A stretch of DNA of 64,000 bases, taken from assembly GCF_965223525.1 (NCBI RefSeq), contig NZ_OZ245005.1, positions 744,001 through 808,000 of the forward strand, given 5' to 3'. This DNA is from Leptofilum sp965223525. Its GTDB lineage: Bacteria; Chloroflexota; Anaerolineae; Promineifilales; Promineifilaceae. Of the stretch, positions 43,053 to 51,568 are shown in pieces; position 1 is the first letter of the stretch, and every line of letters begins with the position of its first letter. Position numbers and translations under genes: made by a program. Under the pieces are notes generated by a model. That model saw only the letters and a list, made by a program, of their open reading frames with translations, ran no database searches and was not told the DNA's origin.

Positions 43053-46028
43053 TTAGAACCCCTCAAGCTCCGACAAGTCTGCCAGACCAGTCGTTAATGA
43101 AGCAATTTTTTGCAACAACGCCAGACGATTTTCACGCACGGCCGTTTCCTCATCCATCACCAACACATCATCAAAAAAGCCGGTAATCACTGGCTTCAAA
43201 TCACGCAAGGTGGCGACGAAGGTGGTCATCGTGCCATCTTGCTGAGCGGCGGCTTGTTGAGTGGCGGCGAGAAGCTGCTGCTCTGCGGGCAAGGTGAAGG
43301 CGTCGGGGCGCAGGGTGAACGTTTCGCTTTGGCTGCGGGTGATGCGGACGCAGCGGGCGTAGGCATCCAGCAGCTCCGGCCAATCCTCGGCGGCGATGGC
43401 TGCGGTAAGCGCGGTGGCAACCTGGGACGCTTTGTACGGATCGTGCCCCAATTCTGCCAAAACCGCCTTCACCACAAAGGCAGAGTGACCTAAATCGCGC
43501 AAGACGCCTTCGAGACGGCCGTTTACAAAGCCCATCATCTTCTGCAACACAGCCTCGTCACACGGCACCGGCAGCAGTTTGGCTGCGGCGGCAAACGCGG
43601 ATCGCAAATCAAATGGTTGCTCATGGGCAACCAGGTTCTCGATAAGGTGCAGCGCGGCGCGGCGCAACGCAAATGGATCGTTGGAACCTTTGGGAGCCAA
43701 GCCAGCAGCAAACAAACCAGCCAAACTGTCCAATCGATCCGCTAAGGCCAGCGCCATGCCCGCTTGGCTGCTGCTGACGGCGTTGTACTGCCCCGCAATC
43801 GCCTCGGCGACGGCCTCGCTTTCACCGCTGCGCTGGGCGTAATGCCCACCCATGATGCCCTGCAAGGAGGTCATCTCGACGACCATGTTGGTAGCCAAAT
43901 CTGCTTTGGAGAGGGCAGCGGCGCGAACGGCCGTTTCCATCTCATCACCGTCCAAACCCAGCATTTCAGCCACGGCGGGCGTCAATTTTTCCAGTCGATG
44001 CACCTTGTCCAACATCGAGCCGAGCTTGGCCTGGAAGGTGAGCGTCGCCAAATCGGGCAAGAAATCTTCAAGCTGGCGCTGGCTGTCCTGGTTGTAGAAA
44101 AATTCGGCGTCGGCAAAGCGGGCTTTTAGCACATGCTCGTTGCCATTCACCACAAAATTGAGGTGCTTTTCATCCCCGTTCCGCACAGCAATGAAGTAAG
44201 GCAGCAGTTGATTGTTGGCATCGTAAACCGGGAAGTACCGCTGGTGCTTACGCATGACGGCCACCAACACCTCGGCAGGCAACGCCAAAAAACGCTTGCT
44301 AAAGCGGCCCCGCAGTGGCGTTGGTTTTTCCACAAGATTAGTCACTTCGTCCAGCAAAGCGGGGTCATCGGGGATGGTTCCCCCCATTTCGGCGGCGAGC
44401 TTGCTGGAAACGGCCGTAATCTGCTGCTGCCGCTTCGCTTTGTTGATGACGATGCTGTTCATCCGCATGATGCCGCCGTAGTTGCGGGCATCGTTGATGA
44501 TAATTTCCGGGGAGTCGTACGGCCGTAACCCACGACTGGTACGCCCGCTGGCAATCCCGGCGTAGCTGAACGGAATGACATCCGGGCCAAACAAAGCCAC
44601 AATCCAGCGCAGCGGACGGCTGTAACTAAGGTTGGTTCGGTTCCAGCGCATACTCCGGTCAAACTTGAGACTAGCAATAAAATCAGGCAGTTGTTCAGCT
44701 AAAACCGCTGCGGCGGGACGGCCGTCTTCGCGCACAACCGCAGACACATATCGCTTATTCCCTTCTTCCACAATTTGCAAATCAGCCACGTCCACGCCCT
44801 TGCCCCGCGCAAAACCGATGGCGGCTTTGGTGGGGTTGCCATCGGCGTCGAAGGCGCGATCTGCGGGCGGCCCTTTGGCAACAGATTCCAAATCGGGCTG
44901 GCGACCAATGAGGCCGTGCACCTGCACCGCCAGACGGCGAGGCGTGCCATCCACTTCGATGCTGCTGTAGGTGAGACGGGCATTTTTGAGCAGGTTGGGT
45001 ACGGCCGTTTGCAACTGCTTCAACGCCGAATCCAAATCAGACACCGGGAGCTCCTCACTGCCTATCTCCAGCAAAAACGTTTGCGGCGTCTCCGACTGAG
45101 CAAACTGCACGGTTTGAGGACGACTGAGGGAAACGGCCGCTTCCTGCAAATCTTTCAGCAGCGGATGACCCAATTCCTCACGCTGTGCTACATACAATTC
45201 AGATACTTTTCGTGCCATGCCGCGCATCCGGCGGAAATAGTTGGCCCGCTCTGTCACGCCCACCGCGCCTCGCGTATCTAAAATGTTAAATAGATGGGAG
45301 CATTTCAGATTGTAATCGTGCGCCGGAATGACCAACCCGGCCTCAATGCACCGCTTGGCTTCGCTTTCGTAAGTGTCGTACACCTGGCGAATGCTGTCTA
45401 CGTCGGCCACCTCAAAATAGTAGCGGCAATGTTCAATTTCGCTTTGCAGCAGCACATTTTCGTAGCTGATGTCCGTACCGTAGGCCATCTCCCAGACGCT
45501 ATCCACACCCTGCAACGCCAGGGCAATGCGATCCAAGCCATAGGTAATTTCCACAGAAACCGGATCGAGCGTGACGCCACCTGCCTGCTGAAAGTAGGTG
45601 AATTGGGTGATTTCCTGGCCGTCGAGCCACACTTCCCAGCCCAGTCCCCAGGCGCCCAGCGCGGGGCTTTCCCAGTTGTCTTCCACAAAGCGGATGTCGT
45701 GGTGGCGGGGATTGATGCCAATCGCTTCTAAACTTTTGAGATACAACTCTTGCGGATTGCCCGGATCAGGCTTGAGAATGACTTGAAGCTGGTGGTGCAT
45801 CTGCATGCGATTGGGGTTGTCCCCGAAACGGCCGTCGTCTGGCCGAATACTGGGTTCCACGTAGACCACATTCCACGGCTCCGGCCCCAACACCCGCAGC
45901 ACCGAAGCAGGGTTCATCGTACCAGCCCCCACCTGCACGTTGTACGGCTGCTTTACCAAACAACCTTGACTTTTCCAATAATCAAGCAACCTTAAAATAA
46001 TATCTTGAAACGTCAGCGATTCGCTCAT
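43053..46028 (-). CDS. glyQS: Glycyl-tRNA synthetase, fused alpha and beta chains
   Basis: Charges tRNA-Gly. The 991-residue chain joins the alpha unit (residues 1 to about 300: FQDIILRLLDYWKSQGCLV, QVGAGTMNPASVLRVLGPEPW, HHQLQVILKPDP) to the beta unit (from about 315: FLLEIGSEELPVSDLDSALKQL, GTPRRLAVQVHGL, MRWN, SRPLRWIVALFG, RGHRF-like SRGLRPYDSPE and an HD-like/anticodon-binding C-terminus). Most bacteria encode these as separate glyQ and glyS. The ATG at 46028 starts MSESLTFQDI; the longer frame to 46055 is not needed. Nine or more ACGGCCGT copies lie mostly in the beta unit. No T-box leader was seen. Confidence 0.96.
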   Translation of the reverse strand: MSESLTFQDIILRLLDYWKSQGCLVKQPYNVQVGAGTMNPASVLRVLGPEPWNVVYVEPSIRPDDGRFGDNPNRMQMHHQLQVILKPDPGNPQELYLKSLEAIGINPRHHDIRFVEDNWESPALGAWGLGWEVWLDGQEITQFTYFQQAGGVTLDPVSVEITYGLDRIALALQGVDSVWEMAYGTDISYENVLLQSEIEHCRYYFEVADVDSIRQVYDTYESEAKRCIEAGLVIPAHDYNLKCSHLFNILDTRGAVGVTERANYFRRMRGMARKVSELYVAQREELGHPLLKDLQEAAVSLSRPQTVQFAQSETPQTFLLEIGSEELPVSDLDSALKQLQTAVPNLLKNARLTYSSIEVDGTPRRLAVQVHGLIGRQPDLESVAKGPPADRAFDADGNPTKAAIGFARGKGVDVADLQIVEEGNKRYVSAVVREDGRPAAAVLAEQLPDFIASLKFDRSMRWNRTNLSYSRPLRWIVALFGPDVIPFSYAGIASGRTSRGLRPYDSPEIIINDARNYGGIMRMNSIVINKAKRQQQITAVSSKLAAEMGGTIPDDPALLDEVTNLVEKPTPLRGRFSKRFLALPAEVLVAVMRKHQRYFPVYDANNQLLPYFIAVRNGDEKHLNFVVNGNEHVLKARFADAEFFYNQDSQRQLEDFLPDLATLTFQAKLGSMLDKVHRLEKLTPAVAEMLGLDGDEMETAVRAAALSKADLATNMVVEMTSLQGIMGGHYAQRSGESEAVAEAIAGQYNAVSSSQAGMALALADRLDSLAGLFAAGLAPKGSNDPFALRRAALHLIENLVAHEQPFDLRSAFAAAAKLLPVPCDEAVLQKMMGFVNGRLEGVLRDLGHSAFVVKAVLAELGHDPYKASQVATALTAAIAAEDWPELLDAYARCVRITRSQSETFTLRPDAFTLPAEQQLLAATQQAAAQQDGTMTTFVATLRDLKPVITGFFDDVLVMDEETAVRENRLALLQKIASLTTGLADLSELEGF

Positions 46029-46246
46029 GAAAACCTTTTTTGCCACAGAGGTCACAGAGGTATTTGAGAAAATACCATATCAATTATTGTGCTGTCACTG
46101 TTCAAAATCAAAGATTACGCAGATTGAAAAGATTAAAAAATCTGGTAAATCAGCGAAATCTTTGATAAAGTCTTTGCCAAGCACATTATTTGTTGAAGTA
46201 GGGCTTTTCAGTAGTCCAACTCTATCAAAAAACGGACGCGGACGAG

Positions 46247-46290
46247 CGCGGAAAACGCGGAAAATAAAGGATTTATCCGCGTTTTCCGCG
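46247..46290. repeat. Hairpin with 15-base perfect arms
   Basis: CGCGGAAAACGCGGA at 46247-46261 is the exact reverse complement of TCCGCGTTTTCCGCG at 46276-46290. Flanking tccgcgt-type heptamers continue to about 46311. A related gtccgcgttcatccgcgtc stretch occurs at 55689-55707. Confidence 0.85.
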
Positions 46291-46425
46291 TTAATCCGCG
46301 TCCCTTCGGCTAATAATGCGGACTTTTGAAAAACCCTTTTTGTTGAAGAGCCTAAATTCTAAACTCGAATGAACAGCCGACGATTATAGCATGGGGGGGA
46401 GGTGATGGCATCCTACCCGAAATGT

Positions 46426-46503
46426 AATCACGAATTTAACGAATAGACAAATAACACGAATTTCTTATTCGTTTCATTCGCTAAATTCGTATCATTCGTG
46501 ATT
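46426..46503. repeat. attcgt heptamer hairpin
   Basis: AATCACGAAT at 46426-46435 pairs exactly with ATTCGTGATT at 46494-46503; inside, cgaattt/aacgaat units oppose attcgtt/attcgct units. It is an imperfect long hairpin of about 78 bases, of the same general design as the other heptamer elements. Confidence 0.75.
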
Positions 46504-46534
46504 TAGTTTACCTACATGTGCAACTTTCATTTTA

Positions 46535-46596
46535 CCAGAGAGGAGTTGGTATCCTCAGATGCCAACGGTCGCATTTGAGAATGCTCCCTCCTCTGG
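46535..46596. repeat. Three-way-junction repeat, copy 2 (recO-glyQS gap)
   Basis: Hairpin one: GTTGGTAT (46545-46552), loop CCTCAG, ATGCCAAC (46559-46566). Hairpin two: GCATT, loop TGAG, AATGC (46571-46584). Outer stem: CCAGAG..GAG (from 46535) with CTCCTCTGG (46588-46596). Against copy 1, paired positions change together (C-G to G-C and C-G to T-G in hairpin one, C-G to T-A in hairpin two), while the CCTCAG loop is identical. Confidence 0.8.
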
Positions 46597-46630
46597 ATGC
46601 AGTGTAAAAGTTGTACATTGCGTTTAGTTT

Positions 46631-47413
46631 TTATTCTGGGGAGAGCAGGAGGGCGGCTTCACGGCGGAGGCGGTGGAGGAATTCGACGGATTTGAGGTCG
46701 CGTTCCAGGACGTAGGTGATGTAGAAGTGCATCACGTTTTCTAGCTCGGTGTGGACGGTGCGCTTGAGGCGCAGGGCATGAACCGTGTCCCATGGCCGTG
46801 TTTGCAGGTAGCGGAGGACTTTGATGGCAACAGCCGTTACCGCCATCGCTCGCCGATCTTCATCCTTGCACTCAGGACACAGCACCCCGCCCAGCTCCCC
46901 GCTAAAAAATTGATCCTGCTCCTCAATTGCCTCGCCGCAGGCAACACAGTGGAACAACTGTGGCCGAAAACCAGCCAGCCCCAGCAAACGCAATTCGTAA
47001 AAACGAGCTACTAACAACACATCATCGTGGTTGGTGAGCCAACCTAGCGCATCGGCTAGCAGCTGGTAGATGCCGCTGTGCTTGTCTTCTTCCACCGTGA
47101 AGCGATGGAGCAATTCAACCAGATACGCGGCGTAGGTTGTTAGGACGAGATCATCTCGCAGAGCACTGTATGGCTCCACCATTTCTGCCTGGGTGAGGAT
47201 GGCGATGTCTCGCCCGCTGGCAAAGAGGAAGTTTGAGCGCATAAACTGCTCTACATGCCCCGTTTTGCGACTTTGCGGCTTGCGTGCCCCCTTGGCAATC
47301 GCTTTTATCTTGCCAAAGTCACGAGTGTAGAGGGTGAGCAGACGGTCTGCTTCGCCAAAGTCAGTGCGGCGTAGCACAATGGCTTCGCTGCGGAAGGTAC
47401 GTTCTCTTGCCAT
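46631..47413 (-). CDS. recO: DNA repair protein RecO
   Basis: Recombination mediator acting with RecF/RecR to load RecA on gapped DNA. The 260-residue protein has an N-terminal OB fold (EAIVLRRTDFGEADRLLTLYTRDFGKIKAIAKGARKPQS), a helical bundle with YLVELLHRFT and a zinc finger formed by CVACGEAI and CPECKDED. Starts three bases after the globin-MoaD gene ends, so it is probably co-transcribed with it. No ACGGCCGT copy in the gene. Confidence 0.95.
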   Translation of the reverse strand: MARERTFRSEAIVLRRTDFGEADRLLTLYTRDFGKIKAIAKGARKPQSRKTGHVEQFMRSNFLFASGRDIAILTQAEMVEPYSALRDDLVLTTYAAYLVELLHRFTVEEDKHSGIYQLLADALGWLTNHDDVLLVARFYELRLLGLAGFRPQLFHCVACGEAIEEQDQFFSGELGGVLCPECKDEDRRAMAVTAVAIKVLRYLQTRPWDTVHALRLKRTVHTELENVMHFYITYVLERDLKSVEFLHRLRREAALLLSPE

Positions 47414-47416
47414 TGA

Positions 47417-48340
47417 TTAACGCCCTGGAGGGAAGATGCTCACTTTGTCGCCTGGTTGAATAATTTGGTTGGAACCGTTTTCAAAGCTGATGTTACGGCC
47501 GTTTAGCAACACCAGCCACCCCTTTTTGGCCCAATATCGCTTTTCCGGAACCAGCCAGGGGCGACCCTGTTCATCCACCCTATCTTTGCCGAGCCACTCC
47601 ACAGCTAGCGCATCAGGACGTATCTTGGGGAAATAGTTAAAGAAGCGTCCCAGTACGGTTGCCATGCGGCTATCTTCTGGTAGGTGCATCACCATACTAT
47701 GGCGCCTTGTATAGTTCCGCACCCGGCCAAAAAAGGATAGCTCTATCGGGAAGTCTCCTTCATCCCAGGCACGGGCGGTTTGGTAGCCCAGCAGCATCAG
47801 GTGCAGATGCAGGCTCAGCAGTTTGTTCCAACTAGCAAGGGCAGCTGGCACAATGGGGTTGCCAGGCATTTCTTCTGTAAGGAAGCGAGCAAACGTCGCA
47901 TTCACCAAGCTAATGGAGCCGATTACATACATCTTTGGTACGTGTACCTGACGTGGGCCGTGCGCGGCATGAACCTGCCCAGCATGAAAGAGATAGTGTG
48001 CAAAATCGTGGCTTAAATCCAAACCCAGCGTGCGTGCCAGCCAAACGGTGAAGAAGCGTCGCCGCTCGGCTAAATGTTCTGGGTTGGCCCCTTTCTCCCA
48101 ACCGAGAATTACGGCCGTATCGTGGTGATTCAGCAAATAATCATACGTGCCTACCACCAGCTCATGCCCCCGCCGAAACAGAGGTTCCACCGTGGCCAGC
48201 ATGGCATCAAAATCTGGCTTACCCAACCCCAAAAAGTGCTGAAGCCTGTCCCACTCTTCTTCCGGGGTTGGGCCTAATTTTGACAGTTGCCAAGTATCAT
48301 CGGTGGCGGTACGGCCGTTAAATTGGGCAAATGCTTTCAT
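47417..48340 (-). CDS. Protoglobin domain fused to a MoaD/ThiS-like beta-grasp domain
   Basis: A 307-residue protein. Residues about 25-205 look like a protoglobin/globin-coupled-sensor haem domain: FDAMLATVEPLFRRGHELVVGTYDYLLNHHDTAVILGW, RRRFFTVWLARTLGLDLSHDF and AGQVHAAHGPRQVHVPKMYVIGSISLV, where His124 is the best proximal haem ligand (His127 and His133 are alternatives). Residues about 213-307 follow the MoaD pattern: IELSFFGRVRNYTRR, PEDSRMATVLGRFFNYFP, a 30-residue insert, then GWLVLLNGRNISFENGSNQ and GDKVSIFPPGR. The tail ends Gly-Arg instead of Gly-Gly, so sulfur-carrier chemistry is unlikely. It sits back to back with moaD and near AOR. Haem binding and gas sensing are inference. Confidence 0.72.
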   Translation of the reverse strand: MKAFAQFNGRTATDDTWQLSKLGPTPEEEWDRLQHFLGLGKPDFDAMLATVEPLFRRGHELVVGTYDYLLNHHDTAVILGWEKGANPEHLAERRRFFTVWLARTLGLDLSHDFAHYLFHAGQVHAAHGPRQVHVPKMYVIGSISLVNATFARFLTEEMPGNPIVPAALASWNKLLSLHLHLMLLGYQTARAWDEGDFPIELSFFGRVRNYTRRHSMVMHLPEDSRMATVLGRFFNYFPKIRPDALAVEWLGKDRVDEQGRPWLVPEKRYWAKKGWLVLLNGRNISFENGSNQIIQPGDKVSIFPPGR

Positions 48341-48454
48341 AAAAAGTTCCTGTGAGGCTACAAAAATTGGTCTGCCTATCTTATCATGAAAACTACTATC
48401 GTGTCATTTTGTGGTAAGATTTATTGACCAACCCGACTCAGGAGAATAACCGCT

Positions 48455-48733
48455 ATGAAAGTGAACTTTTTTGCCACCCTGCGCCCCATTGTGGGTCAAA
48501 AAACAGTCGAAATCGATCTGCCGGAAAATACAACCGTGCAGCAGTTTGTGGAGATGGTGGTGACAGAATACCCCCCCATGCGTAAAGAGCTACTGGATGA
48601 AGATGGGAATCTGTACCGGCATGTCCACGTTTTCGTAAACGGCCGTGACGCACCCTTTCTGGAAAACGGCATGGACACTGTTATTCAGTCAGAAGATACG
48701 CTAAATATTTTCCCAGCCGTTGGAGGAGGATAA
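48455..48733 (+). CDS. moaD: MoaD-family molybdopterin synthase small subunit/sulfur carrier
   Basis: A 92-residue beta-grasp sulfur carrier: MKVNFFATLRPIVGQKTVEIDL, PENTTVQQFVEMVVTEYPPM, HVHVFVNGRDAPFLENG and the tail NIFPAVGGG. It would carry thiocarboxylate sulfur for the pterin cofactor. The last three residues are Gly-Gly-Gly, one more than the usual Gly-Gly; a Gly may need trimming, or the extra residue may be tolerated. AGGAG precedes the ATG by nine bases. It is divergent from the globin-MoaD gene and three bases before the next gene. Location beside AOR suggests it serves a tungsto- or molybdopterin enzyme. Confidence 0.92.
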   Translation: MKVNFFATLRPIVGQKTVEIDLPENTTVQQFVEMVVTEYPPMRKELLDEDGNLYRHVHVFVNGRDAPFLENGMDTVIQSEDTLNIFPAVGGG

Positions 48734-48736
48734 ATC

Positions 48737-48994
48737 GTGTATAAAGAATCGAGACAAATACGAGGCATCCCCCTTTGGCTCCTGCGGGAATATTTGGAAG
48801 AGTTGGGGGGAACGGCCGTAACTGAAAACCGCGTTGAGGGCGAAGGCTGGACCATTACCCTCGCTAAAATGGAACCCTTTGCGCTTGGGTCGCTGCGCGT
48901 AGGGCAGGTGATGATGGAGATTGAAGGCGAAGACGAAGTCATCGCCCGCCTCAATCCTGAACTGGAAAAGAAAACGATGCGCGCTGGCGCGTAA
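48737..48994 (+). CDS. Small protein cotranscribed with moaD
   Basis: An 85-residue soluble protein starting at GTG 48737, three bases after moaD. It begins with an amphipathic helix (RGIPLWLLREYLEEL) and continues with strands (GGTAVTENRVEGEGWTITLAKMEPFALGSLRVGQVMMEIEGED). The pattern recalls the C-terminal domain found in MoaD-related proteins of Thermus (DUF1952-like, TBP-like fold), here as a separate chain; this is from memory and unverified. Coupling to moaD and AOR suggests a role in cofactor supply. Confidence 0.7.
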   Translation: MYKESRQIRGIPLWLLREYLEELGGTAVTENRVEGEGWTITLAKMEPFALGSLRVGQVMMEIEGEDEVIARLNPELEKKTMRAGA

Positions 48995-48999
48995 ATAAA

Positions 49000-49062
49000 A
49001 ATTGGGTAATTGCGTAATTTTATCAATTACCCAACTACCCAATTCTCAAATTACCCAAATTG
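49000..49062. repeat. Heptamer hairpin between moaD operon and AOR
   Basis: aattgggtaattgcgtaatt opposes caattacccaactacccaat, forming an imperfect hairpin from attgggt/aattgcg heptamers. It sits between the two convergent transcription units and may terminate both. Confidence 0.75.
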
Positions 49063-49066
49063 TTTA

Positions 49067-50902
49067 CTATAAAATCTGCAATTCCTTCAACTTACCTTCC
49101 GGCACAACGCCATTTTCCCAGCCGCGCGCTGTGTAATACTCATCCAGCATCAGGTCTAGTTCGCAAACGTGGCCTTCAGAGCCGGGGTTGGTTGAGGGTT
49201 CTTCTGTAAACCGCTTCGGCAAGTAGTCGCTGCCTTCGCCAATGCCAGCCAGATTGTTGTAATAACGTTCCAAGTTGTAAATGCGTTCGCCAGCCAACAG
49301 CACATCATCGGCTGTAAATTCCTCCAGCCCCACGAAAGCAGCATACTGCTGGGCATATTCATCTGCACCCATGGCAAAAGCACTAAATTTACACAAATCT
49401 AAACTGTCAGAGAAAGCGTGAATGTCCTGGAAGATTTTCACCAATTCACCCTTACCTTTCCACTCCAGCGGGTCTACACTCAGCGATTGGAAGGGCATAA
49501 TGTTTAGCTCGGCCGCTGGCGTGTAGGCACGCAGATGGCAAGCACCCCGGTTGCTGGTGGCGTAAGCAATGCCCATACCCTTCAACCCGCGCGGGTCGTA
49601 AGCGGGAATGCCTTGCCCCTTGACCGACATAGCAATTTCTGGATGCCCAAAGTGGTTGGCAACAGCATTCACCCCATCGGCCAATACATTACCAACACCC
49701 TCGCGGTGAGCTACCTTTTCGATAGTGGCTACCATAGACATATAATCGCCTTCAGCTAGGCCACCATCACCATTGGTCCACCCCTTGGTGGAAGCTTCAA
49801 TATACGTCGCCAACACATCGCCGATTTCAATCGCATCCATCCCAAAATCGTTGGATTGATCAATCATCTTGGCGACGGAAGCAATATTGTCGTTACCGCA
49901 GTTAGCACCCAAAGCCCAAGCGGGTTCATACTCCACACTTTCCATACGCAGCCCAGCAAATTCACCGTCGGTGATTTCAACTTCTTTTTTACAGGCTACG
50001 GGGCAGGCGTGGCAGGTGGGATCGTTAACCAAATAGGTGTCGTTGACGTATTCGCCGCTAAGTGATTCTGCCCGTTCACCAAAGGAGGTGGTACGGCCGT
50101 TCAATGTCGGCAATGCACCCATTGTGTTGGTAATGTTCATCAAAACGTTGGTGCCATAAACAGACAAGCCCCCCTTCCTGGGGCTGGTAATGTTGGCCTC
50201 ATCCATAATTGACGATAAGGCACGGGAGTGGGCTGGCTTCCAACGCTCTTTGCTGGCAGGGCGGGGCATCTTCTTCTTAGCTTTAATAACCACTGCTTTT
50301 AGATTTTTGCTGCCTCCCACGCAGCCGGTGCCACCACGGCCGCTGGCGCGATCATCTTCATTTACCCAGCAGGCAAACTTCACCATATTCTCGCCCGCCT
50401 GGCCAATGGCAATGACGGTCAAATCTTTTTCGCCATATTCCCCCTGGAATGTTTTGATTGTATCGTGAACACCCTTGCCCCAAACATGCGAGGCGTCACG
50501 CAACTCGATGGTATTGCTCTCTTCCTCAATATAGAGATATTTGGGCGATGCCGCTTTGCCCTTAAAAATGAGGCCATCGTACCCCGACCAGCGCAAGCGG
50601 GCGGCCGACCACCCCCCATGGTGACTGTCGGTAACAGTGCCGGTAAGCGGGGATTTGGTAACGATTGCCATACGGCCGCTCATATTTGCGGCCGTTCCAG
50701 TCAGCGGGCCATTCATAAAGCAAAGCCAGTTATCTGGCGAGAGAGGATCAACCGTGGGGCCAGCTTCTAACATATAACGCACGCCCAGGCCACGAGCGCC
50801 AATATATTTAAGTGCCCAATCTTCCGGTATCGGCTGAATATCGATCTGACCACTGGTCATATCAACATGAGCGATGCGATTTGCATATCCTTTAAGATTC
50901 AT
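49067..50902 (-). CDS. Aldehyde:ferredoxin oxidoreductase (tungsten/molybdenum AOR family)
   Basis: Oxidises aldehydes to acids with ferredoxin, using a bis-pterin W or Mo centre and one [4Fe-4S] cluster. The 611-residue chain has the N-terminal AOR domain (GYANRIAHVDMTSG, MNGPLTGTAANMSGRMA, KSPLTGTVTDSHHGG, GRGGTGCVGGSKNLKAVVI). The cluster ligands are Cys in DPTCHACPVACKK (C-x2-C-x3-C) and a distal Cys in LDLCKFSAFA. It is neither fused to nor adjacent to a ferredoxin gene; the cofactor-supply moaD lies just downstream on the other strand. Members are oxygen sensitive in the cases known, which makes the nearby globin-domain gene interesting. Confidence 0.93.
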   Translation of the reverse strand: MNLKGYANRIAHVDMTSGQIDIQPIPEDWALKYIGARGLGVRYMLEAGPTVDPLSPDNWLCFMNGPLTGTAANMSGRMAIVTKSPLTGTVTDSHHGGWSAARLRWSGYDGLIFKGKAASPKYLYIEEESNTIELRDASHVWGKGVHDTIKTFQGEYGEKDLTVIAIGQAGENMVKFACWVNEDDRASGRGGTGCVGGSKNLKAVVIKAKKKMPRPASKERWKPAHSRALSSIMDEANITSPRKGGLSVYGTNVLMNITNTMGALPTLNGRTTSFGERAESLSGEYVNDTYLVNDPTCHACPVACKKEVEITDGEFAGLRMESVEYEPAWALGANCGNDNIASVAKMIDQSNDFGMDAIEIGDVLATYIEASTKGWTNGDGGLAEGDYMSMVATIEKVAHREGVGNVLADGVNAVANHFGHPEIAMSVKGQGIPAYDPRGLKGMGIAYATSNRGACHLRAYTPAAELNIMPFQSLSVDPLEWKGKGELVKIFQDIHAFSDSLDLCKFSAFAMGADEYAQQYAAFVGLEEFTADDVLLAGERIYNLERYYNNLAGIGEGSDYLPKRFTEEPSTNPGSEGHVCELDLMLDEYYTARGWENGVVPEGKLKELQIL

Positions 50903-51078
50903 ATGTTTTCTCCATTTGGGGTGCTATCGCCTAAAACAATAAATATTGCTGGCAATAAACATAGCTTTGGCTGATCAAATCAAAATAACGAGGATGTTGT
51001 GTAACAGTGTACATAAACTTTTTTAATTCCGCAAAAAGATTATGCTTACGACTGAGTTTCTTCACATTGGTTCGCCGA

Positions 51079-51477
51079 TCACCCTAAATGCTCTGGTCCA
51101 AAATGGTCGGGGAGGAGTGTGTAAAGGGTCGTGTCACGGCCGTTTCCAGACCCATCTACCAAATAAACAGGCACGTCTCTGGCAAACTCAGTAAGCACCT
51201 GACGGCAAGCACCGCAGGGGGAACCCGCATTGTCGGTAGCCACAGCCACCGCCAAAATCTTACGATACCCGGCAGTGATAGCTTTGGTAACGGCCGTTCG
51301 CTCCGCACAAATCGTGAGGCCATAAGATGAATTCTCGACATTCACCCCAGTCACAATCGTGCCATCTTCCATTAGGAGTGCTGCGCCAACGGGATAGTTG
51401 GAGTAGGGAACATAGGCCTTTGCCCGAATTGCAATCGCTGCCTGAATGAGTGTTGTGCGTTGTTCTTCGTTAATCAT
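51079..51477 (-). CDS. cdd: Cytidine deaminase
   Basis: Zinc enzyme hydrolysing cytidine and deoxycytidine to uridine forms. The 132-residue protein has YVPYSNYPVGAALLMEDG, the zinc/catalytic motif TICAERTAVTKAI (Cys and Glu) and PCGACRQVLTEF (two more Cys ligands), i.e. the homotetrameric type. The ATG at 51477 begins MINEEQRTT; the frame open to 51630 is repeat DNA. Two ACGGCCGT copies: one encodes NGR near the C-terminus. Confidence 0.95.
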   Translation of the reverse strand: MINEEQRTTLIQAAIAIRAKAYVPYSNYPVGAALLMEDGTIVTGVNVENSSYGLTICAERTAVTKAITAGYRKILAVAVATDNAGSPCGACRQVLTEFARDVPVYLVDGSGNGRDTTLYTLLPDHFGPEHLG

Positions 51478-51505
51478 CCTGTACTCCCGCACTGTAAATA
51501 AGTAA

Positions 51506-51568
51506 GGGCGAAGCAGTTGGTGAGAAGATGATTTTGCAATCCCAACATTTCGTCCAACTGCCTCGCCC
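51506..51568. repeat. Inverted repeat between glmU-like gene and cdd
   Basis: GGGCGAAGCAGTTGG (51506-51520) pairs with CCAACTGCCTCGCCC (51554-51568) with one mismatch, spanning a 33-base loop. It lies right at the 3' end of the glmU-like gene. Confidence 0.75.

Larger units (their letters stand above)
46029..46630. other. 600-base gap rich in hairpin repeats
   Basis: No convincing gene; the short plus-strand frame over 46027-46329 is made of repeat DNA. The stretch contains a cacagagg-type repeat (46038-46060), a hairpin with 15-base perfect arms (46247-46290), a heptamer hairpin built on attcgt units (46426-46503) and copy 2 of the three-way-junction element (46535-46596). It forms the leader of glyQS and the end of the recO unit. 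Confidence 0.7.

Noticed and set aside
46027..46329. A 100-codon plus-strand open frame
   Set aside because: It consists of cacagagg and ccgcg repeat DNA and its start overlaps the glyQS start antisense.
46029..46630. Gly T-box leader for glyQS
   Set aside because: No T-box core sequence was found on the minus strand of this gap.
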